This document shows positions 22,964 through 31,620 of a DNA stretch of 64,000 nucleotides, in pieces. The DNA comes from JBEKYD01 sp049511335 (lineage in GTDB: Bacteria > Acidobacteriota > Terriglobia > Bryobacterales > Bryobacteraceae), in the NCBI GenBank assembly GCA_049511335.1, contig JBEKYD010000004.1, positions 1 to 64,000 of the forward strand. Direction: 5' to 3'. The number at the start of each line of letters is the position of its first letter. Within the stretch, counting starts at the first letter, position 1. A model generated the notes under the pieces. It saw only the letters and a list, made by a program, of their open reading frames with translations. It did not search any database and was not told the DNA's origin. The position numbers and the translations under genes were made by a program.

Positions 22964-25443
22964 TCGTAGTGAAGGGCTCGATTGGGATCGATTGCGGCCG
23001 CGCGGCGAGCGGGAATATACGATGCCAGCATGGTGACGGCGACCAGGGCCAAGGGGACGAAGAGGAACGTCCACGGGTCGAAGATACCTCGTTCCGCGAG
23101 ACGCGTGAATAGCGCACGGATTCCGTGAACGAGTCCTAGACTTCCGGCGAGTCCGGCGGCGGTTCCGAGCAAAGCGAGCCTGAGACCTTGGTTTAGCACC
23201 ATGCGCAAGATGTCGAGCCTTCCGGCGCCAATTGCCATCCGTATGCCGATCTCACGCGTGCGCCGGCTCACGGAGTACGCAATCAGCGCGTAAAGGCCGA
23301 TCACCGCCAGGCTGAGACCCAACAGCCCCATCGTCCCCACGAGTTGCACGACCAAGCGTAAAGTCTGCAGGCTTTGGCGCCGATAATATTCATGCATGGT
23401 GCGTACATTGAACACGGGCTGACGGGCATCGACAGAGGCCACAAGCGTTCGGAGGGCCCCGAGCAAATTGCCGGCATTGGCAGCGCCGGTCTCGACCATC
23501 AGCGTCATACCGGCCTGAGGGTTCTGTGCCAAGGGCCGATAGAAAAATGGCGCGCGATCCTCACCCACGAACGCATACCAGGTGGTTTTGGCTACCCCGA
23601 TCACTTCAACCCACGGACCGCCGCGATCACCCAGCCGGAACCGCTTGCCGATGGGGTCGGAATTCGGCCAGTAAGTGGACGCGAACACCTCGTTAATTAC
23701 GGCTACCTGAGCGGAGGCAGCGGCATCGGTGGCGCGAAACCCCCGGCCCCGCACCAGTGGCGTTCCCATGGTTTCAAAGTACTGGTCGCTCACGGTGTAG
23801 GTATACGCGGAGCGGCTCTCCCTGCCGGGCAGGGACTCGACGCCTTCCGGTAAGATGCTTGCCAACGGAGGAACGAACTCGGTAGGCGTCATCTGCGAAA
23901 GCGCGGCGTGGTTCACGCCGGGGAGCCGGCGCGCCCGTTCGAGAAGGGTTCGATAGAATTCGCCGGTCTGTTCGGGGGTGTAGCGAACGAGCGTGGGATC
24001 GAAAGACATCATCGCCAGGCGGTCGGTTCGGAAGCCGGGATTGGCAAATGGCGTGGATTGGAAGGTGCGGATGAAGAGCGCCTCGCCGCACAGCAGCATC
24101 AGCGTCACTGCGACCTGCCCGGCGACCAGAGCGCTGCGTCCCCAGGTGCGGCCAACGGAGCCGCCGGTCTCGCCGGCCTTAAGGGCGGGGACCAGGCCGG
24201 CGCGCACGCTTCGGATGGCGGGCGCGAGCCCAAACAGCAAGGCGCTCAGAACTGTGGCGGCGAGGCTGAACATCAAAACGCGATGGTCCAGTTGGAAGGA
24301 CAGATATTGCGGCAGATCGGTGGAGAACGAAACGACGTTCGATAGATAGCGCACGCCGGAGTTGGCAACAAGCAGGCCGAGCGCGCCGCCGGCCAGCGCC
24401 AGAATCGAACTTTCGGTGAGCAGTTGCTGGACGAGGCGCCGCCGTCCCGCGCCGATCGCCAAACGCACGGCCATCTCGCGCGAGCGCGCTCCGGCGCGGC
24501 CGAGCAGAAGACTCGCCACATTCGCGCAGGCGGCCAGCAGGACCAAAATGGAGATTCCCAGCATCATGGCGGACAGCGCCACATTCTGCGGCCATTGTGC
24601 TGCTCGCGCCTGGAACTCTGTGCGGACCATGAACCCACGATTCGAATCTGTGTCGGGATAAGCGGCCGCAAGGCGCTTTGCGAGCGCGGCGGTCTCAGCG
24701 CCGGCCGTTGCCGCGCTGATTCCCGGCTTGAGCCGGCCTTTCACCGTGAACCAACGCAAGCTGCGCTGGCGGATCGCCGATTCGCCCCAGGAGGCGACTC
24801 GCGGCAGCATCATGATGGGGATGTAGATGTCCGGATGGAGGATTGGCTCGGTTCCGATAAAGAATTGCGGCGCAACGCCGATGACCGTGAATTCGACGTC
24901 GTTCATGCGGAGGGTGCGGCCGACAATCTTCGGATCCGCGCCGAAGTCCTGTTGCCATGCGCGATAACTCAGCACGGCTACGGCGTTGCGGCCGGGGACA
25001 CGGTCTTCTTCCGTGGAGAAGCCGCGGCCGAGCGAGGGTTGTATCTCGAAATCGCGGAAATAGTTGCCGCTGACGGCGATTGCCTGCTTCAGTTGGGGTA
25101 ACTCGTTTGGCTTCTCAACCACTCCGGTGCGCAGGTCCGTAAACGCGATCAAACCGCGGAAGGACCGATTCCGGTCGCGGAGATCGGCGTAATCGGGATA
25201 CGAGATTCCGCTATGGCCGCCAATGCGAGCACCGGGCGCCGTGCCGACGAGGGTTACGATTTCATTTGCCCTGGGTACGGAGAGCGGGCGCAGCAGAAGC
25301 GCATCCGCTATGCTGAACACCGCCGAAGTGGCGCCGATTCCAAGCGCCAATGAGAGTATCGCAATGGCGGTAAAGGTGGGGCTTTTCGGTAGCGTGCGTG
25401 CGGCGTAGCGCAGGTCCTGGAGGAGGTTGTCGATGAAGGTCAT
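22960..25443 (-). CDS. ADOP-type MacB-like ABC permease
   Basis: 827 residues, the acidobacterial duplicated orphan permease layout: two tandem MacB-PCD plus FtsX halves, eight membrane segments. Visible: LLQDLRYAARTLPKSPTFTAIAILSLALGIGA at the N-terminus (split: RTLPKSPTFTAIAILSLALG), GRAGARSREMAVRLAIGAGRRR at the first half end, and RTREIGIRMAIGAGRLDILRMVL in the second. No ATPase is adjacent, as usual for ADOP genes. Substrate unknown; probably an efflux or mechanotransmission role. Starts within the stop of the BrnA-like antitoxin gene and ends overlapping the VWFA gene. Confidence 0.92.
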   Translation of the reverse strand: MTFIDNLLQDLRYAARTLPKSPTFTAIAILSLALGIGATSAVFSIADALLLRPLSVPRANEIVTLVGTAPGARIGGHSGISYPDYADLRDRNRSFRGLIAFTDLRTGVVEKPNELPQLKQAIAVSGNYFRDFEIQPSLGRGFSTEEDRVPGRNAVAVLSYRAWQQDFGADPKIVGRTLRMNDVEFTVIGVAPQFFIGTEPILHPDIYIPIMMLPRVASWGESAIRQRSLRWFTVKGRLKPGISAATAGAETAALAKRLAAAYPDTDSNRGFMVRTEFQARAAQWPQNVALSAMMLGISILVLLAACANVASLLLGRAGARSREMAVRLAIGAGRRRLVQQLLTESSILALAGGALGLLVANSGVRYLSNVVSFSTDLPQYLSFQLDHRVLMFSLAATVLSALLFGLAPAIRSVRAGLVPALKAGETGGSVGRTWGRSALVAGQVAVTLMLLCGEALFIRTFQSTPFANPGFRTDRLAMMSFDPTLVRYTPEQTGEFYRTLLERARRLPGVNHAALSQMTPTEFVPPLASILPEGVESLPGRESRSAYTYTVSDQYFETMGTPLVRGRGFRATDAAASAQVAVINEVFASTYWPNSDPIGKRFRLGDRGGPWVEVIGVAKTTWYAFVGEDRAPFFYRPLAQNPQAGMTLMVETGAANAGNLLGALRTLVASVDARQPVFNVRTMHEYYRRQSLQTLRLVVQLVGTMGLLGLSLAVIGLYALIAYSVSRRTREIGIRMAIGAGRLDILRMVLNQGLRLALLGTAAGLAGSLGLVHGIRALFTRLAERGIFDPWTFLFVPLALVAVTMLASYIPARRAAAIDPNRALHYE

Positions 25444-25745
25444 GGTCTTCGCCCCTCGCGGCGGAGCCCTTCGTGCACCAGCATCTTGAGCAAGGTTTGG
25501 TACCCGATGCCTTTGCGCGTGGCGATCTCGCGAGCTTTCGCCAAATCGGGCCCGGGCAAGCGCAATGCAATCTGAGTGGTGGCTGTCCGGTTCAGTTGGC
25601 CTACCAGGCGCGACCCTTTTGGGACGTTTCCCTTCTGCGCCGTAGCCGATTTTTGCTTTACGAACGTGCGGCCCTCACGACCGGCCCACCAGTCCGCCTC
25701 TTCCGCTTCGCTCGCGAACTTAGGCAACTCGTTTGTCTTTTTCAT
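25440..25745 (-). CDS. BrnA / CopG-type antitoxin
   Basis: 101 residues. N-terminal LPKFASEAEEADWWAG and C-terminal TTQIALRLPGPDLAKAREIATRKGIGYQTLLKMLVHEGLRRE form the layout of the CopG-type antitoxin that partners BrnT: a toxin-binding arm, then a ribbon-helix-helix. It starts four bases after the BrnT stop and its own stop overlaps the ADOP permease start (ATGA). Expected to bind the module's promoter and so also govern the permease. Confidence 0.85.
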   Translation of the reverse strand: MKKTNELPKFASEAEEADWWAGREGRTFVKQKSATAQKGNVPKGSRLVGQLNRTATTQIALRLPGPDLAKAREIATRKGIGYQTLLKMLVHEGLRREGRRP

Positions 25746-25749
25746 CGCG

Positions 25750-26025
25750 TTATTCCCCTTGCACCCGCCTTGTCAGGTAGTCCTTTTTCTGTCCGGCGTC
25801 CAGATCGTACGCCGTCACGACCCGGATGGCTTCGCCCCGTTCGGTTACGATAGCGGCCAGCAACCTTCCCTCGTTCGTTTCGCAGTAGTAGACATAGCGC
25901 GGCTCCTGTAGCACATCTTGTTTGTAGATCAGGATCGGGTTGTTCGAAAGGCCCTCCTCTACCTCCGCGGCCTTGATCCGGTGAGCTCGAATCTTGCGGA
26001 GGTTGTTCTCGTCCCAGTCGAACAC
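25750..26025 (-). CDS. brnT: BrnT-type ribonuclease toxin
   Basis: 91 residues from the GTG at 26025. FDWDENNLRKIRAHRIKAAEVEE at the N-terminus, RYVYYCETNEGRLLAAIVTE and EAIRVVTAYDLDAGQKKDYL are the strands and helices of the BrnT RelE-like fold; family members cut mRNA. The longer open frame to 26142 has no homologous-looking content. Toxin-first order is usual for brnTA. Leads the run brnT-brnA-ADOP-VWFA. Confidence 0.85.
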   Translation of the reverse strand: MFDWDENNLRKIRAHRIKAAEVEEGLSNNPILIYKQDVLQEPRYVYYCETNEGRLLAAIVTERGEAIRVVTAYDLDAGQKKDYLTRRVQGE

Positions 26026-26173
26026 GTCACTTTCTATTGTATATGCAACGCATAGTGTCGCCGATGTCCACAGCTTCCTTTCTACCACGGTCGTAAGGTC
26101 GGTGCGGCGAGTAATCTGTAAAGAACACCACCACGGCGCCATGCCGTTCAGCCGCTTCGTCGATTAGCATGGA

Positions 26174-27712
26174 GTGGTGCCCCGTTATGCGGCCGTCGAT
26201 ATCGGCAGCAACTCGATTCGGATGGAGGCCGCGGAAGCGGTTCCGGGTCAAGGGACGCGGATTCTGGCTTCCGATCGCGAAGTGACGCGCCTGGGCGAAA
26301 GCGTGTTTCGCACGGGCGTGGTGAGTGAAGACGCCATGCGGGCGAGTTGCGCGGTGCTCGCGCGAATGGCGGAGTTGTACCGGCGGCTGGACGTGATTGG
26401 CGTGCGGGCGGTCGCGACCAGCGCGATTCGCGACACGCGCAACCAGAAGACGTTTTTGGAGCGCGGGTCGGCGGCGCTGGGCGTACCGATCGAGATCATC
26501 TCGGGACGGGAAGAGGCGCGGCTGATCCACCTGGGGGTGGAGAGCACCTGGCCGCAGGGGGACAAGCGCGCGCTGATCCTCGATATCGGGGGCGGCAGCG
26601 CGGAAATTGTGGCGGTGGAGCAGGGGCAGTTGCGCGAGGCTTTTTCGCGGCCGTTAGGGGCGGTGCGGCTGAACGAGATCTTTTTGGAAGACGACCCACC
26701 TACGCCGCGCCAGTTGCACCGCATGCACCAGTTCATCGAAGGGAAGCTTTCGGAAGCGGTGCGGAGGCTGGGGCGGAACGGGTGGGAGCGGGCGATTGCG
26801 ACTTCGGCTACGGCGTCGGCGGTGGCGAGCGCGGTGGCGCGGCTGCCGGGCGCGGGGCGGGAGGAAATCGACCGGCTGCGCGTTTCCACGGCGCAAGTAC
26901 GCAAGTTGTACCGGAAGCTTTCCGGGCGCGACCTGGCGGGGCGGCGGAAGGTGACCGGCATCGGGCCGCGGCGCGCGGAAATCATCGTTCCGGGCTTGGC
27001 CGTGCTGCAGGATTTTCTGGACGCGTTTGGGTTGCGCGGCTTCTACTATTCGCGGGCCGGCGTGAGAGACGGCATCATTGCAGATCTCGCGGCGCGCAAC
27101 GTGGGCGCCGAGCGGGCGCGTTTGAGCCGTGAGCAGCGCCGCGAAGTGGAGCAACTGGCGCGGCGCTTCGGCGTGCCGCTCGACCGGGCGCGGGCCGTGG
27201 CGCACATGTCCCACCTGCTGTTCCTGGCCTTGCAGCCGCTGCACAGCCTGCCGGCGACGTATGGGAAGCTGCTCGAAGCGGCGTCCTACCTGGCCGATGT
27301 GGGGCACTATGTTTCGAGCTCCAGCCATCACAAACACTCCTATTACGTGATTGCGAATTCGGACCTGGCCGGCTTTACGGAGCGCGAGCGGCTGACCATC
27401 GCGGCTCTGTGCCGCTATCATCGCAAGGCGCTGCCTTCGGCCATGCACGCCGCGGTTCAACACGTGCCCGTGGAGGAGCGCCGGCCGCTGGCGCTGATGA
27501 TTCCGCTGGTGCGCCTGGCGGATAACCTGGTGGGCGACGAGCCGCAGCAACACATCGATGGCGTGGCGTGCAAGCTGCAGAACGGCCAGGTGACTCTGGA
27601 GATTCGCGCGACCGGCGATCTGGACCTGGCGGAGTGGGGCGCCGAGCAAGCCGGGGAAGCGTTTCGGCTGATTTATAACCGGCCCATGGAAGTGACGCGG
27701 GCGAAGGGGTAG
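26174..27712 (+). CDS. ppx: Exopolyphosphatase / guanosine pentaphosphatase (Ppx/GppA)
   Basis: 512 residues. N-terminal actin-like ATPase fold with YAAVDIGSNSIRMEAAEA (phosphate 1), AVATSAIRDTRNQ, and LILDIGGGSAEIVAVE (phosphate 2); C-terminal HD-like helical domain (AVAHMSHLLFLALQPL, LADVGHYVSSSSHHKHSYYVI, RLTIAALCRYHRKA). Hydrolyses polyphosphate or pppGpp; which one cannot be told. GTG start at 26174, with a second GTG codon next. Divergent from brnT. Confidence 0.93.
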   Translation: MVPRYAAVDIGSNSIRMEAAEAVPGQGTRILASDREVTRLGESVFRTGVVSEDAMRASCAVLARMAELYRRLDVIGVRAVATSAIRDTRNQKTFLERGSAALGVPIEIISGREEARLIHLGVESTWPQGDKRALILDIGGGSAEIVAVEQGQLREAFSRPLGAVRLNEIFLEDDPPTPRQLHRMHQFIEGKLSEAVRRLGRNGWERAIATSATASAVASAVARLPGAGREEIDRLRVSTAQVRKLYRKLSGRDLAGRRKVTGIGPRRAEIIVPGLAVLQDFLDAFGLRGFYYSRAGVRDGIIADLAARNVGAERARLSREQRREVEQLARRFGVPLDRARAVAHMSHLLFLALQPLHSLPATYGKLLEAASYLADVGHYVSSSSHHKHSYYVIANSDLAGFTERERLTIAALCRYHRKALPSAMHAAVQHVPVEERRPLALMIPLVRLADNLVGDEPQQHIDGVACKLQNGQVTLEIRATGDLDLAEWGAEQAGEAFRLIYNRPMEVTRAKG

Positions 27713-27727
27713 CCCAGCAGCATGCTG

Positions 27728-27825
27728 GTGGGACAGACGATCGTTTGTTGTCGTCTGTCGAGCGGTCGACCTGAAGGGGAGCATGAGGAGCATGACAGAC
27801 GACACAAAACGATCGTCTGTCCCAC
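27728..27825. repeat. REP doublet (GACAGACGA family)
   Basis: Two inverted halves, 27728-27759 and 27794-27825. Each half is itself a hairpin, GACAGACGA / TCGTCTGTC around a ten-base loop, and outer GTGG/CCAC ends pair across the doublet. Same family as 58984-59966. It lies between ppx and the MacB-like permease gene. Confidence 0.88.
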
Positions 27826-27954
27826 AGACCTAGGGGAGCCGCAAACAGCCAGGCGCCAGAAAATGTTTGCGGATGGGAAAAGGTACTGAGGTGTTGTACT
27901 TCGGCACCTGTTAGACTGAAGTTGCAGCCCCACACCGCGGGCGGCACGGCAGTC

Positions 27955-29157
27955 ATGATCCTCGGCGAAGCCTTCCGATTCAGCGCGCAAGCCTTGCGCG
28001 CCAATCCTATCCGCAGTCTGCTGACCGGCCTGGGCATGGTCATCGGGACCGCGTCGGTCATCCTGGTGGTGACCATTTCCCTCACCAGCCGCGACTACAT
28101 TCTGGAGCAGATCGAAGGCATCGGGTCCAACATCGTCTTTGGGTATTACGTCACCAGCGGCCCCACCGTGGCTTCGGCCGACGCCGACTACGTTAAAATG
28201 TCCGACGTCGAGGCGGTGCGGCAGGACCTCGCAGGCGACATCGTCGCGGCCACCGGCGTGATGTCCAGCTTCGAACGCGTGCTCGTCGGCAGCCGCCAGC
28301 GCGAGGTCAAAGTGATCGGCACCGACCAGGAATACCGCGCGGTGCGCAACATCGCGATCAGCGCGGGCCGCTTTCTCGATGCGAGCGATCTCGCCCTGCG
28401 CGAAAAGGTGATCCTGCTGACCGACGCTCTGGCCGATCGCATGTACGGCGGGCGGGCCAACGCGCTCGGCCAACAGGTGCGGCTGTTCGGAATCGAATTC
28501 ACCGTGATCGGCACGTTTCACGAGCGCGTGGAGACTTTCGGACAATCGGAAATCGAGCGCGACACCATCCTCATGCCGATTACCGTGCTGCGATATTTCA
28601 CTCCCGTGGAACGCATCGACCCCATGTATGTCGAGGCCCGGTCGCCCGAACAGGTCGAAAGCGTGGCCGCGCGCGTTCAGGAGATCCTCGAAAGCCGGCA
28701 CCGGCCCGGCGCGCCCTATCGCGTGGAAACGCTGACCGCCATTCTGAACGCCGCCAGGAATATTTCCGTGATTCTCTCGCTGGTATTGATTCTGGTCTCC
28801 GCCATCGCGCTGGTCATTTCCGGCATCGGCATCATGAACATCATGTTGGTCACCGTGACCGAGCGTACCCGGGAGATCGGCGTGCGTTTGGCGGTGGGCG
28901 CTTCGGCGCGCGACATCCTGCTGCAATTTCTGGTGGAAGCGATGATGGTGAGCCTGGCCGGCGGATCGGCCGGCATTCTGGCTGGCGTAGCGGTGCCGCT
29001 TGCAGTGGAGCTGTTCACCGATATATCGATTCCGATTTCGCCGGTGGCGATTGCGGTGGCATTCGGTGTGTCGTGCCTGGTGGGCCTGGTGTTCGGCATC
29101 CTGCCCGCCAACCGAGCTGCGCACCTCAACCCGACCGAAGCGCTGCGGTATGAGTGA
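27955..29157 (+). CDS. MacB-like ABC permease
   Basis: 400 residues, single-copy MacB arrangement: helix 1 in NPIRSLLTGLGMVIGTASVILVV (read as SLLTGLGMVIGTASVILVV), a large periplasmic domain, then an FtsX domain with ISVILSLVLILVSAIALVISGIG, VTERTREIGVRLAVGASARDI and two more helices. No ATPase gene is next to it. I use the ATG at 27955; the frame opens earlier at a TTG (27922). Likely part of a tripartite-type exporter or a signalling device; substrate unknown. Confidence 0.9.
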   Translation: MILGEAFRFSAQALRANPIRSLLTGLGMVIGTASVILVVTISLTSRDYILEQIEGIGSNIVFGYYVTSGPTVASADADYVKMSDVEAVRQDLAGDIVAATGVMSSFERVLVGSRQREVKVIGTDQEYRAVRNIAISAGRFLDASDLALREKVILLTDALADRMYGGRANALGQQVRLFGIEFTVIGTFHERVETFGQSEIERDTILMPITVLRYFTPVERIDPMYVEARSPEQVESVAARVQEILESRHRPGAPYRVETLTAILNAARNISVILSLVLILVSAIALVISGIGIMNIMLVTVTERTREIGVRLAVGASARDILLQFLVEAMMVSLAGGSAGILAGVAVPLAVELFTDISIPISPVAIAVAFGVSCLVGLVFGILPANRAAHLNPTEALRYE

Positions 29158-29172
29158 GCGTCAACGGACAGC

Positions 29173-29775
29173 TCAGTTGCCCACGTTCACCACTTCGAAA
29201 TGGAAGCGATGAGGCGGGAGCAGAGCGGGAGTCTGACGGGCCAGGTGCGACCAGGTGTGGAAGGCCGAATCGGCGACGGTGGAGTTCAGGTAGAGCAAGA
29301 ACTGGCTGGAGCAACAGCCGATGGGTGGCGGCTGGCGGAACGTGAGGCGCAAGCCGACGGCGCGCTCGATGGTGACGCCGGGGGTGGAAATCTGTTTCTC
29401 GCGAAGCAGGGTGACGAAGCTGGCGCGGCCGGCGTGGGGCCAGACATCCGGCTGCAGCAGCGGGCGCAGCACGCCTTCGGATTCGAAAGTGATCTCGCAC
29501 TGGCGAATCCACTCGAGCACGGAATCGCCCCAAGACCAATGATTCCTTAGGCCCTTGTATTGTTCGGCAAGTTGCAGAGCGAGCTCGAAAGTGCGCTGTT
29601 CGAGGGTGGCGCGGTCGGCATCGCTGGGGGCGAGCATTTCCTCGGCTTCCGGCATGGCGGAATCGAGGTCGGCCGGGTCGTTCTCGCCGGAAATGAATGC
29701 CACTCCGTGGAGCAGCAAGGGCGGCAACTCATGGGTTTTGCCGCCGGGAATTTCGATATAGCATTGGTCCGCCAT
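29173..29775 (-). CDS. Hypothetical protein
   Basis: 200 residues, no signal peptide or membrane helix. N-terminus MADQCYIEIPGGKTHELPPL; the middle carries an acidic stretch and EYKGL-type helix (LALQLAEQYKGLRNHWSWGD); the C-terminus is strand-rich (RLTFRQPPPIGCCSSQFLLY). I recognise no family. Convergent with the MacB-like gene, 15 bases away. Confidence 0.7.
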   Translation of the reverse strand: MADQCYIEIPGGKTHELPPLLLHGVAFISGENDPADLDSAMPEAEEMLAPSDADRATLEQRTFELALQLAEQYKGLRNHWSWGDSVLEWIRQCEITFESEGVLRPLLQPDVWPHAGRASFVTLLREKQISTPGVTIERAVGLRLTFRQPPPIGCCSSQFLLYLNSTVADSAFHTWSHLARQTPALLPPHRFHFEVVNVGN

Positions 29776-29976
29776 AGCGTCCCCCTACCTATACATATCG
29801 ACGTAAATGCGCGCTTCCTCTGTTCCATTCTTAGCACGCAATGGGCCAAATTGAGCCCAAAATGTTTTCATCTGTGACATTCATTGCGCTTATGGAAGCT
29901 TTAGCAATCCATGCGGTGTGCTGCCAGACAGGGGCAACGATACCCAGAACGGTGCGTGCTATGATGCCGGTTTGGC

Positions 29977-30906
29977 ATGGCGGATTATTCGATCGGAGTG
30001 GATTTAGGCGGCACCAACCTACGCGCGGCGGCTATCGATCGCGGCGGCGCGATGCTGGAGGGGATCTCCGGCGTAACGAATTTCTCGGCGGGACGCGACG
30101 CCGTTCTGGGCGACATCGTGCAGGCCATCGAAGCGTTGCGGGAGCGCCACGGCAAGCAGGGGCTGGCGGGAATCGGGGCCGGCGTGCCGGGCTTTATCCG
30201 CATTCGTGAAGGCTTTATTACCAATTCTAATAACCTGCCGTATCTGGAGAATTTTCCGGTGCGCGACGAGTTGGCGCGGCGGCTCGGGACCAAAGTGATT
30301 TTGGAAAACGACGCCAACGCGGCGGCTCTGGGCGAGAAATGGGTGGGCGCGGGCAAAGGTGTGGACGACTTGGTGCTGCTGACGCTGGGCACGGGCGTTG
30401 GAGGAGGAATTATTTCAGGCGGGAAGGTGCTGCGCGGCGCGGTGGGAATGGCGGGCGAGGTGGGACACACGACGGTGGTGCCGGATGGAAATCCATGCGG
30501 CTGCGGCAACCGCGGCTGCCTGGAGAAGCACGCTTCCGCCACTTCGGTCGCGGCCATGGCGGGCATGATGCACCTGGGCGCCGATTTGAGCGCGCGGGCC
30601 GTGGCGGAAATGGCCAAGCTCGAAACTGAAGAAGGCGAGAAGGCGCGGCACATCTGGCGGGTGTTTGGCGACGCGCTGGGCGTGGCGCTGGCGAACCTGG
30701 TGAACATCTTCAATTTTCCGTTGTACCTGCTGAGCGGCGGCGTATTGCCGGCCTGGGAGTTTTTCGCGCCGTCCATGCTGGAGACGGTGGCGCGGCGGTC
30801 TTTTACCTACCGTGCGACACAGCCGGAAACCCGCATCGCACCGGCCACGCTGGGCAACGAAGCGGGACTCTACGGCGCGGCTTATCTATCGTGGCTGGGG
30901 GAGTGA
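29977..30906 (+). CDS. ROK-family sugar kinase, probably glucokinase
   Basis: 309 residues. Phosphate loop SIGVDLGGTNLRAAAID, sugar-binding ENDANAAALGEKW, LTLGTGVGGGII, and the ROK zinc site with CGCGNRGCLEKHAS (CxCGxxGCxE). Converts glucose or a related hexose to its 6-phosphate with ATP. Regulator-type ROK proteins have an N-terminal DNA-binding domain, absent here, so this is an enzyme. Exact sugar not certain. Confidence 0.93.
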   Translation: MADYSIGVDLGGTNLRAAAIDRGGAMLEGISGVTNFSAGRDAVLGDIVQAIEALRERHGKQGLAGIGAGVPGFIRIREGFITNSNNLPYLENFPVRDELARRLGTKVILENDANAAALGEKWVGAGKGVDDLVLLTLGTGVGGGIISGGKVLRGAVGMAGEVGHTTVVPDGNPCGCGNRGCLEKHASATSVAAMAGMMHLGADLSARAVAEMAKLETEEGEKARHIWRVFGDALGVALANLVNIFNFPLYLLSGGVLPAWEFFAPSMLETVARRSFTYRATQPETRIAPATLGNEAGLYGAAYLSWLGE

Positions 30907-30918
30907 CGGGCGGGCTGG

Positions 30919-31104
30919 TTACTTGCCTGCAAGCTTGTCCACACGCCGAGTTAATTCTTCGATCTTCAGATCGCGTTCGAGCCCGGCCTCGATCCGCTGG
31001 AGGGAGTCTCTGATTGGTGAGAACTCGCGCTTGACCGAGACCTTCATGCTGGCAATCGGCGTCTCGATGTTCTGAAAGCGCAGATTTAATTCCCGGTCGT
31101 CCAT
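30919..31104 (-). CDS. Small coiled-coil protein
   Basis: 61 residues, almost wholly charged helix with a heptad pattern: LNLRFQNIETPIASMKVSVK and RDSLQRIEAGLERDLKIEEL. AAGGAAG precedes the ATG, which supports translation. No family recognised. Convergent with the ROK kinase gene. Confidence 0.6.
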   Translation of the reverse strand: MDDRELNLRFQNIETPIASMKVSVKREFSPIRDSLQRIEAGLERDLKIEELTRRVDKLAGK

Positions 31105-31157
31105 GCTTCCTTCCGCCCTGGCTTTTATGTTACCTGAGGTCGACCGACGATCGTGGC

Positions 31158-31514
31158 GCAGGCTCTCGGCCTAATGCCGCATACTTTTGTGTCCGTGACA
31201 CACCCGCATAAGTTGTAGGGCGGACCCCCTGGTCCGCATAGGCGTTAAAATAAGCCGCCGCACACCACCGTATGTTGTGGACGGCAGAAATCGCGTTTCC
31301 AAGATCTTGCGGTCGGGACGGCATATTTTAACGCCTATTCCCTGGTCCGCGGCCGGCCCCCCGGCCGGCTCTTCGCCGGTAGCGGAGACTTGGTGCTTGG
31401 GGAAAAGAGCGGGACGAGGGCGTCCCGCGCGGACCAGGGGGTCCGCCCCACTAATGATGCCGTGCCGGCTTGCGAAAAGTACGTGGCGCGGGCTGTCAAG
31501 CAGGCTCTCGGCCT
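31158..31514. repeat. Dispersed ~230-bp repeat, copy B, interrupted
   Basis: Same interior as 15851-16083 in the same order (ACACACCCGCATAAG, CGGACCCCCTGGTCCGC, GGCCGG hairpin, GAGACTTGGTGCTTGGGG, GGGACGAGGGCGTCCCGCG, TGCGAAAAGTA-GTGGC). The ends here are direct copies of GCAGGCTCTCGGCCT (31158-31172 and 31500-31514) rather than the inverted ends of copy A. A ~102-base element is inserted at 31238-31339. No coding frame. Confidence 0.82.
31238..31339. mobile_element. MITE-like insertion inside repeat copy B
   Basis: Perfect 15-bp terminal inverted repeats ATAGGCGTTAAAATA (31238-31252) and its inverse (31324-31338). An 11-base direct repeat CCCTGGTCCGC flanks it (31227-31237 and 31340-31350), while copy A has only one copy at the matching place, so this looks like a target duplication. 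Too short to code for a transposase; mobilised in trans if at all. Confidence 0.82.
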
Positions 31515-31620
31515 GCCGTGCCGGCACTTTTGCCGACACGTTGGATTCTCACTCGCGCTGGCCCAGGCGTTCCCAGGAGTGGGGACGCGGCACGCTGAGA
31601 GCGTGCGCCACGTAATTTAG

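Noticed and set aside
26654..27805. 383-codon minus-strand open frame
   Set aside because: Antisense to ppx and running into the REP doublet; no domain.
27673..29124. 483-codon minus-strand open frame
   Set aside because: Antisense to the MacB-like permease; His/Arg/Gln-rich and without domains.
31105..31620. Short open frames across the repeat B region
   Set aside because: They follow the hairpin-rich repeat and MITE-like insert and have no ribosome sites or domains.
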